The translations under genes were made by a program, and so were the position numbers. The notes under the pieces were generated by a model. It searched no databases and had not been told where the DNA came from. It worked only from the letters and a program-made list of their open reading frames with translations. Source: Apricaphanius iberus (taxonomy: Eukaryota; Chordata; Actinopteri; Cyprinodontiformes; Aphaniidae). From it: a stretch of 64,000 nucleotides of DNA. The stretch is taken from assembly GCA_028564705.1 (NCBI GenBank), contig JAPXFQ010002741.1:1364001-1428000 (forward strand), read 5' to 3'. Of the stretch, positions 62,826 to 64,000 are shown piece by piece (within the stretch, counting starts at the first letter, position 1; each line of letters opens with the position of its first letter).

Positions 62826-64000
62826 GGCATTCTTTTTTTGATACTTTTTATTGAGTTTTGGGGTATAGAAATTATATTTTTAACATGTACAACAATGCAA
62901 GATAGAAGTTCTTGTCATATAAAACAAAGCGAAAAAATTAAGATCTTAACCGAACAAGAGGCAGTATCCAGAAGTAATAGCACATCAAAACCATGAAATA
63001 TAGTATCTTGTGAACAAATGTTCCTTTAATCTGTAACATGAAAGTCATTTTCACCATAGTGCAAATCGCATCCACTATTAGAAGCCATTCTGATAGTTCA
63101 ACTTTATGCTAATTCCCTTTATATAATTTTGATACTATCTTGCTTGTTTGTTGTCTATGGGACTCTGAATATCTCCTGAAGTTTACTACCATTCGGTATG
63201 ATACCTTGTTTCACCTCTGAGTTATAAAAGTGTTGCAGTTGAAGGTACCAAAATATATCTTTGTTTTCGAGGGTGAACTCCGTCTTCAAATTTTAAATGT
63301 TTTTAATTAATTTCCTTCTAGGATAATATAAGTTCAATTCAATTAATTTCCATCTAGCCTCAATTTCTGGGGTGTTCCAGCAGGATAAGTATTTTAATTG
63401 GGCTGCATAATAATATTGTTTAAAATGGGGAACAAGTCCTTTTTCTTTTTTGATCTGGAGAGTTTTTTATTTAATCAGTGGTCTCGTGCTTGCCCATATA
63501 AATATTGATATGAGCTTATCCCAGGTGTTAAAATATTCCTTGGGATTCTAGTATACAATGACATGAAGAGGAACAAAACTCTAGGTAAAACATTAATCTT
63601 TACCGTTTCTATTGTGGTACTGAAATCAAGATTAAATATAGTCCATCGTGAAATATATTTTTGTATTATATCAGATATTTTGTTAAAATTTGAAGTGGAA
63701 TAAGTTGTTAAGATTTTCTGGTATTATGACCCCAAAATATTTTATCTTTTTCACGTCCCATTTAAATTCATAGTTCCGTTTGATCGAGTTGCTTGGAATA
63801 TAGCTTATTGTCAGAAAATGTGTCTTATCAATGTGTAAGTGGTAGCCTGATAATTGTCGATATTTTCTCATTATGTTCGTAAGTTTGGGGAGAGTGTCAT
63901 CTGGATTTCATAGTGGTTGGCTTTCTATTGTACAGGTGCTTTTGTGTTTACTGAATATTTGAAATCCTTTTTATCTTGTATACTTGCTTGATTTACAGTA
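62826..64000 (-). mobile_element. L1-clade LINE, 3' part, runs off the right edge
   Basis: Minus-strand frame 63871-63683 includes SGYHLHIDKTHFLTISYIPS and WDVKKIKYFGVIIPENLNNL, the post-catalytic region of an L1-type reverse transcriptase. Further left, PHFKQYYYAAQLKYLSCWNT followed by PEIEARW is the typical C-terminal block. The element ends at a T-rich plus-strand terminus (TTTTTTTGATACTTTTTATT) near 62826. Stops interrupt the frame. Confidence 0.82.

Overview
The window is vertebrate, almost certainly teleost fish, genomic DNA. It is AT-rich and intron-rich, crowded with mobile elements typical of fish (Tc1, hAT, Ngaro, Rex3/RTE, L2 and L1 LINEs, tRNA-derived SINEs), and has many (TA)n, (TAA)n and (CA)n tracts. 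There are no bacterial operons, CRISPR arrays or prophages.

One host gene is supported: the GABA-A receptor alpha-1 subunit (gabra1), on the minus strand. Five exons are visible, read right to left: 61458-61376 (Cys-loop), 60384-60241 (extracellular, loop C side), 60068-59916 (M1), 38538-38336 (M2-M3) and 33403-33083 (cytoplasmic loop, M4, stop). Their sizes (83, 144, 153, 203 bp and a terminal exon), phases and splice sites fit. The signal peptide and first extracellular exons lie beyond the right edge. The gene covers at least 28 kb here, mostly in a 21.4 kb intron filled with repeats.

Layout. 0-11 kb: a decayed Rex3/RTE LINE at the left edge, a SINE with perfect target-site duplication, a long GAGC/GAAA microsatellite, and a nearly full-length Ngaro-type tyrosine-recombinase retrotransposon (5729-10901, minus strand) whose terminal repeats still show the split-direct-repeat order A1-body-B1-A2-B2. 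11-33 kb: the 3' flank of gabra1, with hAT and Tc1 DNA transposons, a DDE transposase pseudogene, LINE relics including an esterase-type ORF1, and microsatellites. No gabrg2 exon, the neighbour expected from vertebrate synteny, was found. 33-61.5 kb: gabra1 exons and introns; the large intron holds SINEs, a 118-bp tandem array, a composite non-coding repeat with tandem tRNA-like modules and a near-perfect hairpin, a Tc1 fossil, and an L2 LINE split by a 1.7 kb hAT element with perfect 8-bp duplications. 61.5-64 kb: upstream gabra1 intron with an L2-like 3' end and an L1 LINE running off the edge.

Most open reading frames are repeat shadows. The points most worth a second look are the Ngaro element with its in-frame stops and a minisatellite between A2 and B2, the composite repeat at 41.7-43.9 kb, and a phase-compatible 87-bp candidate cassette exon at 49297-49383 in the long gabra1 intron.
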